From Saccoglossus kowalevskii (taxonomy: Eukaryota; Hemichordata; Enteropneusta; Harrimaniidae), in assembly GCF_000003605.2 (NCBI RefSeq), contig NW_003141821.1, positions 96,579 through 160,578 on the forward strand: DNA of 64,000 nt, in the 5' to 3' direction. Under the pieces are notes generated by a model. That model was not told the DNA's origin, did not search any database, and saw only the letters and a list, made by a program, of their open reading frames with translations. Every line of letters begins with the position of its first letter. Position 1 is the stretch's first letter. Positions 1 through 12,856 of the stretch are shown here, in pieces. Position numbers and translations under genes: made by a program.

Positions 1-804
1 CAAACACGCGACTTTGTGTTCCATTTACCATCGAAATGCATCACAGAGTGCATGGCAGATGGCAGATGGTAGGAATTATGCCAAAGTATAATAGTGAGGT
101 TAAGGCTGAAATAATCAACCTTGGCTTGGGAAGATAAGATTCTATTACCAGGAATAGTATGATGATTATAGAATATATCACCATACAACACTCATTACTC
201 CGTACAGAGCTATGTAGGATTTAGTTTAAACTTAATTAGTGCCGGAAAATTTGTTTTTGGAAATCAAGTTTAACAACGCTAGAAACACAATAACCAAATA
301 TTTTATTTTTCCAGTACTTGATGAGAACTGTAGTAGCACAGCAGCAACGGAAACAGAAGCGGATATCAGAAGTGAAATGTGCAATACTGCCCTAGAGGGA
401 TATAAGCTGTTACCACGGTGATCAGTAAACAAGTCCTCATAACAGTGTCTGAGTAAGAGACTTCAGTAATACAAAAATTTACTGAGCCATACACAATGTA
501 CATGTACATACAGTTGAGTTCAGTTCAGTCTGTACGTAACTTTACATTAAGGTAGCTTTAAGCTGCTCTAATGATAGCTTAGCTAGCTTTCAAAAACACC
601 ATATATCTAAATTATGCCTGCCTGAGTATGACTTACAGTAGTGAGTAACATGTATAAATACAACAAATAAGTTGAAATTATTGATTAAAAATATAATCAC
701 TTTATAAATTACAAGTTTTTGATCTAACAGTCAAAATAGCTCTGCTGTCCTACAACAAATATTGTTGTAACCAAGCCAATACACACTTCAAATATCAAAG
801 CAAA

Positions 805-1145
805 CGAGCTAGTAGTTTTCAGGATTGAGTCAAAAATATGACAACAAATATTTGCTTAAAATAAAGAATTGATGATATTGCCATGAAATGAAACAAATCT
901 GACAGAGGTTTACCTGAGCTACAGGTATCTCTATATGACATATCAAAGTAATCAGGTGGGTAGTTTCCAAGAAGTTGAAAAAATTACCAAAATATTCACT
1001 AAAACGGAGAATTATTGATATCATCTTTAAAATGAACAAATGTGATAAAGATTTAAGGTACTTGCATATAACATATCAAAGTAATCAGGCTGGTAGTTTT
1101 CAAGAAGAAGTCAAAACAGTAATTGTTGATGGACAATCACTTATA
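805..1145. repeat. Degenerate tandem array, unit about 140 bp
   Basis: The phrase GTAGTTTTCAAG recurs at about 812, 959 and 1092, each time followed at similar spacing by an AAATATTT-GAGAATT-ATGAAATGAACAAATCTG-like run. The same unit reappears at 6061-6185 and 6381-6545. Two short open frames here read through the units and are not genes. Confidence 0.7.
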
Positions 1146-2708
1146 CATGCAACTTAAAAAGCAAAGCCAAACGATATGCAGCGTGGGAGCTATGTTACAT
1201 TAAGACTGTACTTTGTATGTATACATGTATATACATATTTTGTACATACAATGTATACTGTAGGGTACTATTTTATTATTCAAACATAAACCTTATATCA
1301 ATATGTGAATGAAGCTTGTCAATGTAATTGTATCGATTCAGACTTTCTAGGAATTGTTGGATAAATCTACATGTAGATCTGGAAAAAGTTGGAGACTAGA
1401 TCGATATGTTCTGAACACCAACATGTAAGCAAGACTCTGATTTTTAAACCCGTAGTCTGAACATTTGTGAAATGATGGAATACTCAACAGGTACTGAGAT
1501 TGCTAATTCTAGGCAAGGGCAGCCATAATCTATAATTTAAATTATACCTATACCCAAGCTGAACTTAATGCTATCATCATACTCAATATCACCATGGTAA
1601 CTACCTACTGTTGAAGATGGTAATCCAGGTATGTTTTAGCAAATATTACGTTAGGCCAAAACAAAATGGATTTTGCTTTTTGTCAAAACAAGTATTAGTT
1701 TGAAACCTGTGCCAAACACACATTTTTTTTTACCCAGCAAGTATATTGCACAAATATTTAAACTGAGATGAATTGTGGTTTCCATGGTATTCTGACACGT
1801 ATGTAATATTCATCAAAACTACAAACACGTAATATCATGTACATGTCGTGTCACTTTAGATTAGAATTGTTATAGAATCACAATATGGCGACAGACAAAT
1901 GGCCTCTTTCACATTTTAAATGTCATTTAAATTTTTCCCCAACAGTAGAAGCACAAAATGATTTGAAAATTGCAGTATACAATGTATACTTAAACAACAA
2001 CACTCCCACACCACTAAATATCTCCAAAAATACTATTTGATTGTCAAGATGACCATGATATTATTATTATAAGTGGATAACATCCGCTTTAGAAACAAAC
2101 TTGGGTAATTTAGGGTTTTCAGTCATTTAAAATATGCATTGTAACAATATCTATATAACGCTACTTTATAGCATGGACTTATTACGTTGTCATGGATACT
2201 TAACAATCGTAATGAAATGTACATGTAATATAAATGGCTACAGAAAATTGGTCAGCAGATAGGTGCTTCAAGGTATATGATATACATGAATTCTTGTTAA
2301 AAACACTCTCTGCTGAATGCTGAGTAAAGTACATGTACATATTGAGCAATAATTTATTAAGCTACTTTATATGTTTGTAGTTTCCATGGTGATGAGTCAT
2401 AAAATATGGTGTGCTTTCTGCAGAGAATGTTTAATAATCACCATGTGCTAAGGCATCTAAGGATGGAATCAGCTTAGGCATTGATTTAAGTTGAAATTGA
2501 ATCCTTAATAATTAACCCTTTAAGTCAACTTATGGCATCATTCTCAATATTAAACCTATAAATCGTTTTCAAAATTTTAATCAAAACCAGTCGGAAATAG
2601 AAAATTATGTTTGTTTGTTTCGAAATTTATTTCAACAAATTTTGGAAAATACATAAAAAATAGGGAAAATTTCGGCAGGGAAAAAAAATGGAACTCAAAG
2701 CATTAAAA

Positions 2709-2838
2709 TACTGTAGAATACTTTATTTTCGCTTGGAATTTATTTTCGCCATTTTCAGTGAAAATAAATTCCATACAAAACGACCAAAAAGGCTTTTCAG
2801 CAAAAATTTATTCCAGCGAAATAAAGTACTTCACAGTA
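2709..2838. mobile_element. MITE, TACTGTRAAATAC family
   Basis: A 130-bp element flanked by TA on both sides. The left end reads TACTGTAGAATACTTTATTT and the reverse complement of the right end reads TACTGTGAAGTACTTTATTT; the match continues inward through CGCTGGAATTTATTTTCGC. TA target sites and ends of this kind fit a Tc1/mariner-type non-autonomous element. A second copy is at 5285-5481. Confidence 0.75.
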
Positions 2839-3189
2839 GCCTGACTGTCTACTGGCAGTCTAAGCTCACAAAGGTAGGTCATTAACTTATTACCTTAAAA
2901 CCTAAAACGATATAATTTGATGCATACATACATTATGTTGTATTTTCTTGATATTAATCCATGAATGTAGTTAACCGTACCCTAAATTCTAATAAATTGC
3001 ACTCTATAATTAAGTACTATATTTGGTCAATTAGTAGTAAGTGTATGCATAGCATAAATGTCAAAGGTGTGACTATCAAAATAAGTCATATTATAATCAA
3101 GGAGTATATAATATATGCAATGTTTGGTTTCTTTAGTACAGGTATAGAAACTGATTTATCCTTGTCTACTATATGAGCAACTGCAGGGA

Positions 3190-3505
3190 TTGAAATAGAA
3201 TTTTTTCCCTGCATGCACAGTGTGCATGTTGAATTTGAAATTTATCTGCACCAACTTATTGTGAAATGCATGGCCACCAATTTTAAAGTTTTAATATAAT
3301 TTACGGGTTCTTGATTTTAATATGCGATCATGAAAGAATTTGCTTTTTTCGAGTTATCTTACAATATTGGTTGAACTTAATTTAGGCTTAGTGAATATAA
3401 TGAGAAAATGTGTTAACTTCTACATGCACAGTGTGCACATTATATTTTGAGTTTATGTGCACTAGCTAATAATCTATGTGCATAGTGCAGTGTGCACCAG
3501 AGTAT
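3190..3505. repeat. Diverged TGCACAGTGTGCA repeat
   Basis: Near-palindromic TGCATGCACAGTGTGCA runs occur at about 3212 and 3422, with a related GTGCAGTGTGCACC at about 3486. Each is followed by a TTTGAAATTTATCTGCAC-like run. It looks like an old dispersed repeat of unknown class. Confidence 0.4.
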
Positions 3506-4231
3506 TTCAAACCCTGAACTGGCATGAAAATAAGCAATGTATTGACTTTGACAAAGACAAACTACAATTAAACAAATTTTAAATACTGGTACAATTATTT
3601 GCAGTATGAATTACATCTAGGGGGTATATACCATATTTATTCTATTAAAAGAACATCTCCAATAGAAACAAACGTGAACCAAAAATTGCATTTAAACTAA
3701 ATAATTCAAATATAATTTAGTTTGGACATAGACACCTATGACAAATTATATCAGCATATCATATCAAAATTAGAATACTAAAAGCAAATGTGATGAAAGG
3801 TACAAATTTGGGGATAAATGTACATATCATCTTAAAGAAAACTAGAAAATGGATCAAACTAAAGAAAAAGTAAATAGAAGTAAATTTTGTTAAAAGATAT
3901 TTTTCAGATATCTGAAAAAGTTAAACAAATTTCACCTTTCAATTTATTTTTAAGCAGCCTGTGACACATCATGCCAAAAAATCAACTACCATATACTGCA
4001 CATTGAAAGAATTGAAAATGGCAAAATTTGGGAATTTCCTGTGAAAATTTTCTCAGGGAACATACAACATTGTATGTCAGCGACCTTTGTCTTCACAAAT
4101 GACCTGAAATCACAAAACCGTAAACATTCGAAGCAGCAAAAATCAAATGGTTCACAGTATTATTCCAATCATTTTCAAAAAAAGAGGTTTTCTGGACTTT
4201 TAACACTTCACCATGATTACAATGACATGTG

Positions 4232-4377
4232 AGCAATTAAAACCCAGTGAATATGTAAAATTTAGCATAGAACACATTATTTAAATGATAAAACCATGAA
4301 TTTAAAACCCACTGAATATGCCTGAAATGGTAAATCAGTGAAATTTAAACCCAGTGAAAATTAGTCATTTTACAGTA
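4232..4377. mobile_element. MITE, TACTGTAAAA family, left end missing
   Basis: The right end reads TTAGTCATTTTACAGTA, the inverse of the TACTGTAAAAGGGTTAA end at 6677. The body (AACCCAGTGAATATGTAAAA ... AACCCACTGAATATGC ... AAACCCAGTGAAAATTAG) matches 6745-6855 closely. It is the uninterrupted counterpart of the copy at 6677-7979. Confidence 0.75.
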
Positions 4378-4617
4378 TAAAAATTGTTGTTCTAATACAA
4401 GACTTATTCGCCATGGATAAGATGCTTATTGACTGATACGGTGCATGTAATTAGCAGATTAAACTATTCATATTTTATTATCATCACAGCAAGTCATTAA
4501 TTTAAATGACAGATCTTCATATTTATTTAGGCAGTCAACTGGAAATAAATGTATCCATGATAAAAAGACAGAACTGTTCCCATGGCAATTTAAGGCTCAT
4601 AATTAATAGTAGATACA

Positions 4618-4815
4618 TACTGTATTAAAAATGTATAAATTATTCGCTGGTTTTTAATTTTGCTATTTTTTGTTGATAAGTAAAATCTGTTAATTTAAAT
4701 TCATGTGGACATGTAGAATAACAATAGAATTCATTGCTTCCTTGTGTTTGTGAACTTGAAATAGCTCAAAGTATCAAATAATTAAACTCCAGTGAAAATA
4801 AATGTTTTCACAGTA
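4618..4815. mobile_element. MITE, TACTGTAAAA family, diverged full-length copy
   Basis: A 198-bp element with TA at both ends. The left end has the TACTGTATTAAAAA and ATTATTCGCTGG runs, followed by TTTTAATTTTGC; the right end reads CTCCAGTGAAAATAAATG then TTTTCACAGTA. The interior shares little with the other copies. Confidence 0.6.
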
Positions 4816-5284
4816 AATTGTATAGGCTACAATGTAGCATATGAAATGAAGTTTGGTGCTGACTCCCTAAGTCACTGTAAATATTAATGATTGTCAGCAA
4901 GAGCAATATCCATGGATATGGTTTAAAATATCTGAATATTACTACAGAGCTTGAACTTGAGAGGACATCTATTTCCAAGGTCAAAATTCACTTTGATACC
5001 TTCATGAAATTCAAGCACAGCTACTTCAGGACTGCCCGCGAAGCCCTTCAAAATGTTTCCTTCACAATTTCAATTTTTAGAATTTTTAGAAATCTTGGTT
5101 TTGGAATTAGATGCCAAATCTACCATTAATTAGTCTGTGACTATTGATATTTAAAGTAATCAAAAAATTCATGTATCCATGGAAATACATGCTGCATTAA
5201 TAGGCATTTCTTATTTTAGATCTTGTTTAACCACGCAAATATTCCATAGTACATAGCTTTAATTTGGGATGTATTGAATTCTAA

Positions 5285-5481
5285 TACTGTGAAATACTTT
5301 ATATTAGCTGGAATTAATTTTTGCTGAAAAGACTTTTTGGGTGTTTTGTATGGATTTTTGACAAGTTGAATGTAAAACATAGTAAAAAAGGTATAGGCGC
5401 AGGATTTATTTTTACTGAATCATTCGTTCAACGAAAATAGCGAAAATTAATTCAAAGTAAAAATAAAATATTTTACAGTAG
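5285..5481. mobile_element. MITE, TACTGTRAAATAC family, second copy
   Basis: A 197-bp element with TA at both ends. The left end is TACTGTGAAATACTTTATAT then AGCTGGAATTAATTTTTGC; the right end, read in reverse, is TACTGTAAAATATTTTATTT. Same family as 2709-2838 but with a longer interior. Confidence 0.75.
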
Positions 5482-6060
5482 TTATTGGCATGGCAACAGA
5501 CTACTGCAGTGTGTATTACAATGACAAATTTACAGGGCGTTTTGACATGCAGTGACTGACAACGACTTTGGTCTGCCTTCCAATTATTAATTACTTTAAA
5601 CTCAAAAAGTATCATAAAAAAAGATTATCCAATTAAATAGTTCCTTTGTCATTCTGTCACTGAGTGTGATTTGTTGAATTTCATCTGTGGAACGATATTG
5701 TTACATGTGTTTCTACCATTGTGATGGAATTGTAATATATTTGTAGTCTTACGACATGTATGCATTGTTAGTTACACGTACTTGTGCATACATACATGTA
5801 CCTCTGACTGATATTCAAATCACAAGTCTGTACATTATTCCTCCAAGCATATACCGTACAAGACCTATGTAAAATATATGTGCAACATAGCAGTGCAATA
5901 ATCTCATGTACAATTAATTTAAGACAACAGGAAGTATGTGATGAAACAATTCTCTGTTATTTTATTCAAAACCTCCATTTACCATATAGTGTTTGAAAAC
6001 CTGGATATACATGTAGAGGAACATACTAGGCAGACATTTGTTAACACTAGCATCAAGTGA

Positions 6061-6545
6061 CATTGATGCACATTGTCAAAATGACTAAACCCACAATAAT
6101 AGCATTTTTTACCAAAAATGACAAGAATATTAGCTAATGTAGACAACTGATGATGTCATCACGAAATGAACAAATCTGACAGAGACACATCTTTTTTGTC
6201 CACACACACTTTGTAAACACAAAAAAAAATGTACCGGTACTCACTTTATTGAAAAGTAAATTAACACAAAAAATAAACGTATTCATTGTGGTCATTATTT
6301 CAATGAAAATAAATAAATGAAGTGATACTGATATATTTACGGAAATTAGTAGTCCTAATAAAAAAGGTCAATGTTCTGGATAGTAGTTTTCAAAAAGAAA
6401 TTGAAAACAGTATTTTTTTTACTAAAAATGACAAAAATATTTCTCCAGAAATAGAGAATTGAAGATATCACCATGAAATGAACAAATCTGAGAGATCTAC
6501 ACAAGGTATCTCAAACCACGTATCAAAGCAGCATATTTTTACATA
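6061..6545. repeat. Second array of the 140-bp unit, split by another repeat
   Basis: Units at 6061-6185 and 6381-6545 match those at 805-1145 (shared GAATTGAAGATATCACCATG and AAATGAACAAATCTG runs). The segment 6186-6380 between them belongs to a different family, also found inverted at 19619-19835, so it was probably inserted into this array. Confidence 0.6.
6186..6380 (+). repeat. Dispersed repeat, copy 1 (inverted partner at 19619-19835)
   Basis: About 190 bp matching the reverse complement of 19619-19835. Shared runs include ACACACTTTGTAAACA, ACTTTATTGAAAAGTAAATT, ATTCATTGTGGTCATTATTT, TACGGAAATTAGTAGT and GTCAATGTTCTGGAT. No coding potential. Confidence 0.75.
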
Positions 6546-6676
6546 TCAGCTGGCTCTATCCACCATATCTATTTCAAAATATCGGCTCTTATCTGGTTTG
6601 CAAAGAAATTCGGATTCCTGTTTACTACAAAATGTCACATACTAGTTTTGTTTTTGCTCCCCATTTATCCAGCAAC

Positions 6677-7979
6677 TACTGTAAAAGGGTTAATTATTCA
6701 CTGGGTTTTAATTTTGCTTATTCCGCTGACTGAAAAACCCAGTGAATAAGTAAAATTGAGCATAGAACACAATATCCTAATGATAAAACCATGAATTTAA
6801 AACCCACTGAATGTGCTTGAAATTGTAAATCAGCGAAATTTAAACCCAGTAAAAACAAGCCATGCATGGCACAGTCCCCGTTAGTTATCAAATTTAAGAT
6901 ATATAGTTTTGTTTATAGTAATATAGCTGGAATATAACCATGTCAGGAATATGATTTTTTATCATTAAAATGATTGACATTTGTATATGATGGTCAAACA
7001 AGTACTTGTCCATATTAAGAGATATTGCTCTGGAACAGCATTCAAAACGAGCCATTTTCAATACATGTATATATATAACATGATGTATAAGAGATATGGC
7101 ATACAAGAGATATGGCTCTAGAAGCCCAATCATTAAAACAAAATGGCCACCAGTCAGCCATTTTGAATCCAATCTGAAAAATAAAATGACGTGCAACAGG
7201 AACCCGTAATGTCTAATGTATGTACCAAGTTTGAACAAAATTCATCCATAAATGCCAGAAAAGTTTGATATTTGATGATTTTTTAGCACAAAAACGACCA
7301 CCATTTGGCCATTTTGAATAGGATCGTCAAACCAATATATCTGTTTATCTATGACATGATTTATGATGAATATTTAAAATTTGAACATAATCAGTCAAAA
7401 CAAGTCGGAGATATGGGTCTAGAAGCCCATTCATTAAAACAAAATGGCTGCCAGACAGTCATTTTGAATCCGATCTGAAAAATAAATGATGTGCATCAGG
7501 AACCTGTAATGTCTAATATACATGTATGTACCAAGTTTGAACAAAATCCATCCATAAGAAATTCTTGATATTTGATGATTTTTTAGCACAAAAATGGCCA
7601 CCATTTGGCCATCTTAAATAGATCGTCAAACCAATATATCTGTTTATCTATGACATGATGTATAATGAATATTTAAAATTTGAACATAATCAGTGAAAGC
7701 AAGTCAGAGATATGGCACGAGAACAACATTCATTAAAACAAAATGGCCGCCATTCGGCCATCTTGAATCAGATCGTGGAACAAATTGACGTGCATATGTA
7801 TAATATCATGTATGATGTATGTGTGAAGTTTGATTGTGATTGGTCCAGGCATTTCTATGATACAGGTCTCGGACGCACGCACAGATGCACGCACACACGG
7901 ACGGACACATGGAGGTCAAAACATAAGTTCCCGTTTACGGACTGCGTCCGAACGGGGACTAATTAGTCATTTTACAGTA
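6677..7979. mobile_element. TACTGTAAAA-family MITE split by a 1.1 kb insertion
   Basis: The left part runs 6677-6855 and ends in AAACCCAGTAAAAA. The right tip, TTAGTCATTTTACAGTA, is at 7963-7979. Joined, these match the uninterrupted copy at 4232-4377, where CCCAGTGAAAATTAGTCATT is continuous. Everything between belongs to the inserted element. Confidence 0.75.
6856..7962. mobile_element. 1.1 kb AGTCCCCGTT-ended element of 150-bp modules
   Basis: The left end contains CACAGTCCCCGTTAGTTATC and the right end CGTCCGAACGGGGACTAA, so AGTCCCCGTT and AACGGGGACT form short inverted ends. Inside, AAAATGGCCRCCA...GGCCATTTTGAAT recurs about every 150 bp (near 7140, 7290, 7440, 7592, 7741), with alternate units more alike (about 300-bp higher-order period). 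No reading frame encodes a recognisable protein, so it is non-autonomous. Partial relatives lie at 9420-9850, 10925-11470 and 54880-55600. Confidence 0.7.
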
Positions 7980-9419
7980 CCTCTACAAATAACACAACTG
8001 TACCTACATTTACCAAAATGAAATAAATGTAGAATAAATTTATGTAAACAATAGTACAAGACTGAAGAAATGCAAACAATATTTGTTGTTGTGAAAAAAA
8101 TATTGATTTTGTTCAATGCTACCATTACAATAGCAAAACTTGATGAATTTTTCACAGAAATCTGCATGTTTCTATAGGTTTGTTTAGACTACAGAAAAAG
8201 AATCGTTTCTGATCAGGAAATGTTTTTTTTTCAGGCTATTTTTTTTCTTTATTTTTACAGTAATTTGGCTATATTTGAAATGACTAGAGAAAATTATTGT
8301 AATTCACTTTCCCATTTTCTTTCTGTACCATGTTTCAATTTCTTCTATTGATACATGTGTAGTTTATTGTATTGAAATATTATAAATAAAACAATATCTA
8401 CAATACATGCTTTTTAGTTGGATCATACTACAATATCAACAAATACAAATAATTTGTAATATTGATAAAGCTGACAAGATCACTTGGGTGCAGCTGCTTT
8501 TCACAATATTTTTTCAATAATCAATACATATTTCCATCTGAATGTAGTGAACATTGATTTTCTTTTTATTCTTGCACAACTTGCACATTTAATTTGTCAT
8601 GGTTACCAGAATATGCAACAATAAGGAATAATTAAAACTAAGCATACTCACACCCCCATCCACATGTACATTAAATTAATTTTTTTGCAGCGGGTATCAC
8701 AAGCAACCATTTTGCAACTTATTACTGAACATTAATTAATTTATAAAGAGGGGTTCGGGTTGGATTGGGGTTCTGGTGGAAGAGAGGGTGGAATTCATTT
8801 AAAACATTCTACAATGATATTGTGTAATTCAGCCATCCATAAATAAGTTTTTCTTAATGCATTGCAGATGCATTTTGAAAGTGTCACTGGGCATCACATT
8901 TTACATTGAACTACCCTTCTATTTGTTTACAATTGAATAGAACAATATACATAATCCAGTAAAAATTGCATAGATATGAATTTTATGAACTGTGTTTTAC
9001 CAAATTTCACAAATTTGCCGAATCGAATATTTTGTAATAGATGTGTGTGTGATGTTTGGGAGATACATATATGTATGTATACTTATTAATTAACAGTTTG
9101 GACATTGATAAAATTCATGTTACAATTTGTAAGCAAAATCTATAGATACAATTATACTATTAATACAGGGGCCTGAACATGTAAAATCGGGAAAAGTAAG
9201 GGGTGGGCTTAAGAGCCACCTCAGAAAAGATGATTTGGGGGGGTTAACGTTGTAACCATCTTACACCCATGAAAAATTATCCAAATTACATCTTTCGTTC
9301 ACCACACCGGGCTCGGGGAAATATGCGATCTGTTGTCCTGATTTTAACGAAACATTACGATCTTGTTGTTTATCATATAATGTATGTATCAAGATAAACA
9401 ATAGCAACTCCATGTATAA

Positions 9420-9850
9420 CTCAGACCTGGGTCCGAAATGGCAGAAATGCTTAATTTTGATATATTTTTTACAAGTAATATGGTGACCAGTTGATCTCTT
9501 GAATCACATACATATGTTTGGAAAGATGTATTATGTATATATACAGTTTGAATGAGATCAGTAAAGGCATGTCAGATATACAGCTCTGGAACCACACTCA
9601 TCAAAACAAAATGGCCACCAGTCAACCATTTCAAATCTGATCTGAAAAACAAACTGACATGCATCAAGATCTCATAATGTCCAATATAAAAAGTCTGAAT
9701 GAAATAAATTCATACATGACTGAGATGTAGTTCTAGAATGGCAAAAATACTTGATTTTTATAAATTGTTAACTTTGGAATGGCCGCCATTTGGCCATCTT
9801 CAATAAGATCATGAAATGATATATGATAGTGTGTGATGCATGTCCGAGAT
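9420..9850. repeat. Partial copy of the AGTCCCCGTT / 150-bp module element
   Basis: Contains AAACAAAATGGCCACCAGTC, GATCTGAAAAACAAACTGAC and ATGGCCGCCATTTGGCCATC at the module spacing. Neither terminal sequence is recognisable. Confidence 0.65.
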
Positions 9851-10924
9851 ATAGTTACATACAAACGTATAGGAAAGAAGCAGAGTAGTCAATTTATAAG
9901 TCTCCATTTTGTACAAACAAGAACTAATAAGCTAGCTCATAAAGCTACATTCATATAAAACAGAATAGACAAATGGCAGTTGACAAAGGAAGAGAGAGAT
10001 TGTTTATGAGACTTATTTCATTCAAGATGAATTCCATTTTAAAATATAATGCAAAGATATACGGCTTCAATTTATACATTTACTACTATTCAAGAATTTT
10101 TATATTAATAAATATTATCACCAACAATGTACAGTATATGTAATTTTTATTCTTCACGCTTAAACACTGAAAAGCCAATTTGTAATTTTCATGTGAAATC
10201 TAAACTTTCCTGTGTACATGTACTATTTATTTTACTTGTACAATCCACACCTAGCGTGCAGAATTCAAATAAACAATTATAAATAATTGTTATACTCGTA
10301 TACAATCAATTTATTTACAAACATACAGCAAATAAACACAGCAATTTCATACACTATCATCTAGATATAGCTTTGTATACATTGTACATGTATGTATGAT
10401 GTCATTTAGTTTCCAGCCAGTTTGATCATTGTACATGCAATCCTGACAAAGAAATATCCTTTCTCAGTAGCAGAGCAGTAAAACATGTTGTGGTCCTTAA
10501 CATTTTTACCAGCAGACCTCCTCAACCAATTTTTGTGCACTTTTTGATTATATTCTTCAAAATTTCTGGAAAATGAACCCTAATTTTGGAGCCAACAGAC
10601 AAAATTTTAGTCAATTTTCAATTTTGGTTGTGAAAATGTTAACAATAGTAATGCATGTTAAAAGCCATGCATAATACTGTGCAGCACCAAAATTAAAAGA
10701 AATAACTGTCAATATCCTACTACACTACACTGTGTATGTACAGTTAGCTCAATCAAATGAACACACAGTTATACATGTATGCATTACAAGTTAAAAGCCT
10801 TGAGTGGCCCTGGGGCATTATCAATGACTTTCAAAATGTTCTTGAACTTCAGTAAAATGGGTCATCATGGTTACTTGAGGACTGCTTTCCTGCAAACTCT
10901 TGTTAGTAGTGATGCATGAATTAT

Positions 10925-11470
10925 AATAAAACAAGCCATGTATGGCAGTCCCCATTAGTTATCAAATTAAGAAATAGTTTTGTTTATAGTAATATACATG
11001 TAGTTGGAACATAACATGTCAGAGATATGAATGCGGAAACTTGATTAGAATGATTTTTTAACATTAAAATGATTGACATTCAGTCATTTTGTACCTTATC
11101 ATCAAATGAGTACTTGTCCACATTGAGAGATATTGCTCTGGAACAGCATTAATTAAAACAAAATGGCCACCGTCTGGTCATTTTTGAATACATCTGTATA
11201 TACCGGTATATGTCGTGATGTATAATGAATATATAAAATTTGAACATAATAAGTCAAAGCATGCCACTCAGCCATTTTGAACCTGATCTAAAAAACAAAA
11301 TGACGAGTATCAACACCAATAATTACTAATGTACATGTAAGTACAGAGTTTGAACAAAATCAATCTGTAAACAGACAAGATCAAGTTCTGGAATGCCAGA
11401 AATGTTTGATCTTGGATGATATTTCAGCACAAAAATGGCTGCCATTCAGTCATCTTGAATCAGTTAGTGA
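10925..11470. repeat. Left-end copy of the AGTCCCCGTT element
   Basis: Starts with AAAACAAGCCATGTATGGCA and AGTCCCCATTAGTTATC, aligning with the left end at about 6852, and runs through three modules before stopping near 11470. The right end is missing. A short palindrome, CCTGCCTACTTAGGCAGG, follows at about 11477. Confidence 0.7.
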
Positions 11471-12856
11471 AAAAAACCTGCCTACTTAGGCAGGCAGACA
11501 AGCAGGCAACCAGCTCATCAGGCAACAAGCCAGCCAATTAGTCTGACAAGTTAGCTAACTTACTCACCCATTACCCACGAGTCTTTGCATGTTCCTTCAA
11601 TCATTGGCAGATTGACTACCATGCATCCAGTAAGTAGTTGTGATTGGTCAAGTTTCCAACTGTCATTTAAAATTTATAAAACATTTACAAATGTTTTATA
11701 GGAAAGGACTTTCATGAAATGGAATGTACATGTACCTACCCTATTTTTATTTCAGTGTTATTTGAAATTTAATATAGATATTAAAGAAATGTGCACATTT
11801 TAAATCATTTGAAAAATTACTGTATATATTTTAATTTACACAGTACTTTCAAGATATCTGACAATATCTAGTAATTACTAGTTTTTTATCTATTTTATCT
11901 ATTTTGAGTTGTTATGCAAAAAAATCATATATGATATTTGGCAGAAATCCGCACATTAAATATTAGCATATTGCAGCTACATACTGAGTCATTATTGCTT
12001 CTCGTAATACCACACGTTATGTCGGCATTAGTTGTGAATAACCTCTTATTATCATTACTGCTATTGCTTTTCAAATTTGTACAAATGTAGAGAATTTTTA
12101 GAAAATTTTAAACCTTGACATACCAACTCTAAGTTCAACTTTTGTTTTCTACAACCTTTTTCAAAATCAATGTCTTACATATATCTAGATGTAACAAAAC
12201 AATGATCCAATTCATGTGATGTCACTATCTTTTTATTTGATAAACCTTGACCATATAATCTAGTGCATATTTTTATTGTTTTAAAAATGCATCAAACTGA
12301 AACTATCAATAACCGTATGTGTGTTTGGTGACATTTTAGCTAAATAATAAAACATAAATACCAAAGCAAGACATCCTTAAATGTCAATACAGTCTGTTTA
12401 GCTACGAGGTTTCATACGATTAAACATATAAAGCAATAAACATTGTAATTTTTGACGATTTTATAATAAGATATCTGGTATGGACAACATGTATTGCATA
12501 CTTTAATTAGCATCGTTACCGAAATCTTCATTGATGTGAAATAAATTGGAAAAACGACTGGTTAACAGTTTATTGTTATTATTATTAGCCAGAACAACCT
12601 AATTCAATGCAATGGTACGATCGTTAAGATGGATCGTAAAACACAGTTACACTTGGAAATAGTTGTGCATCTATGTGCATAATATTCCATCATCGAATTT
12701 ATATAAAATATTCGCGTTACACCAAATCCCTTGGTTACAGCATGGAGCTAAGAATTACAAGCTTCCTTGTAGCAGACCTAGTTAGCGCTACGGATTTCTC
12801 TGAATGTTCAGACAGTAGCACAGGAAGATATCACAACATACTTGTTTAATACGTAC

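Larger units (their letters stand above)
1..12850. other. Repeat-rich non-coding stretch, probable OSCP1 intron 1
   Basis: No open frame longer than about 115 codons occurs here and none looks coding; the longer ones read through repeat units listed separately. Because the OSCP1 first coding exon at 12857-12968 ends in a donor site pointing left, this whole stretch is best read as part of intron 1 on the minus strand. I looked for the next conserved OSCP1 segment (a D-E-W-T-E-V-D-like run and the following R-K-F-M-E-E-L run) and did not find it. Stretches outside the listed repeats (for example 1-800, 1150-2700, 8000-9400, 11600-12850) show only AT-rich sequence. Confidence 0.5.

Noticed and set aside
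6894-7238. 114-codon minus-strand frame
   Set aside because: It reads through the 150-bp modules of a repeat; a similar frame recurs in the relative at 54776-55157, as expected of repeat units.
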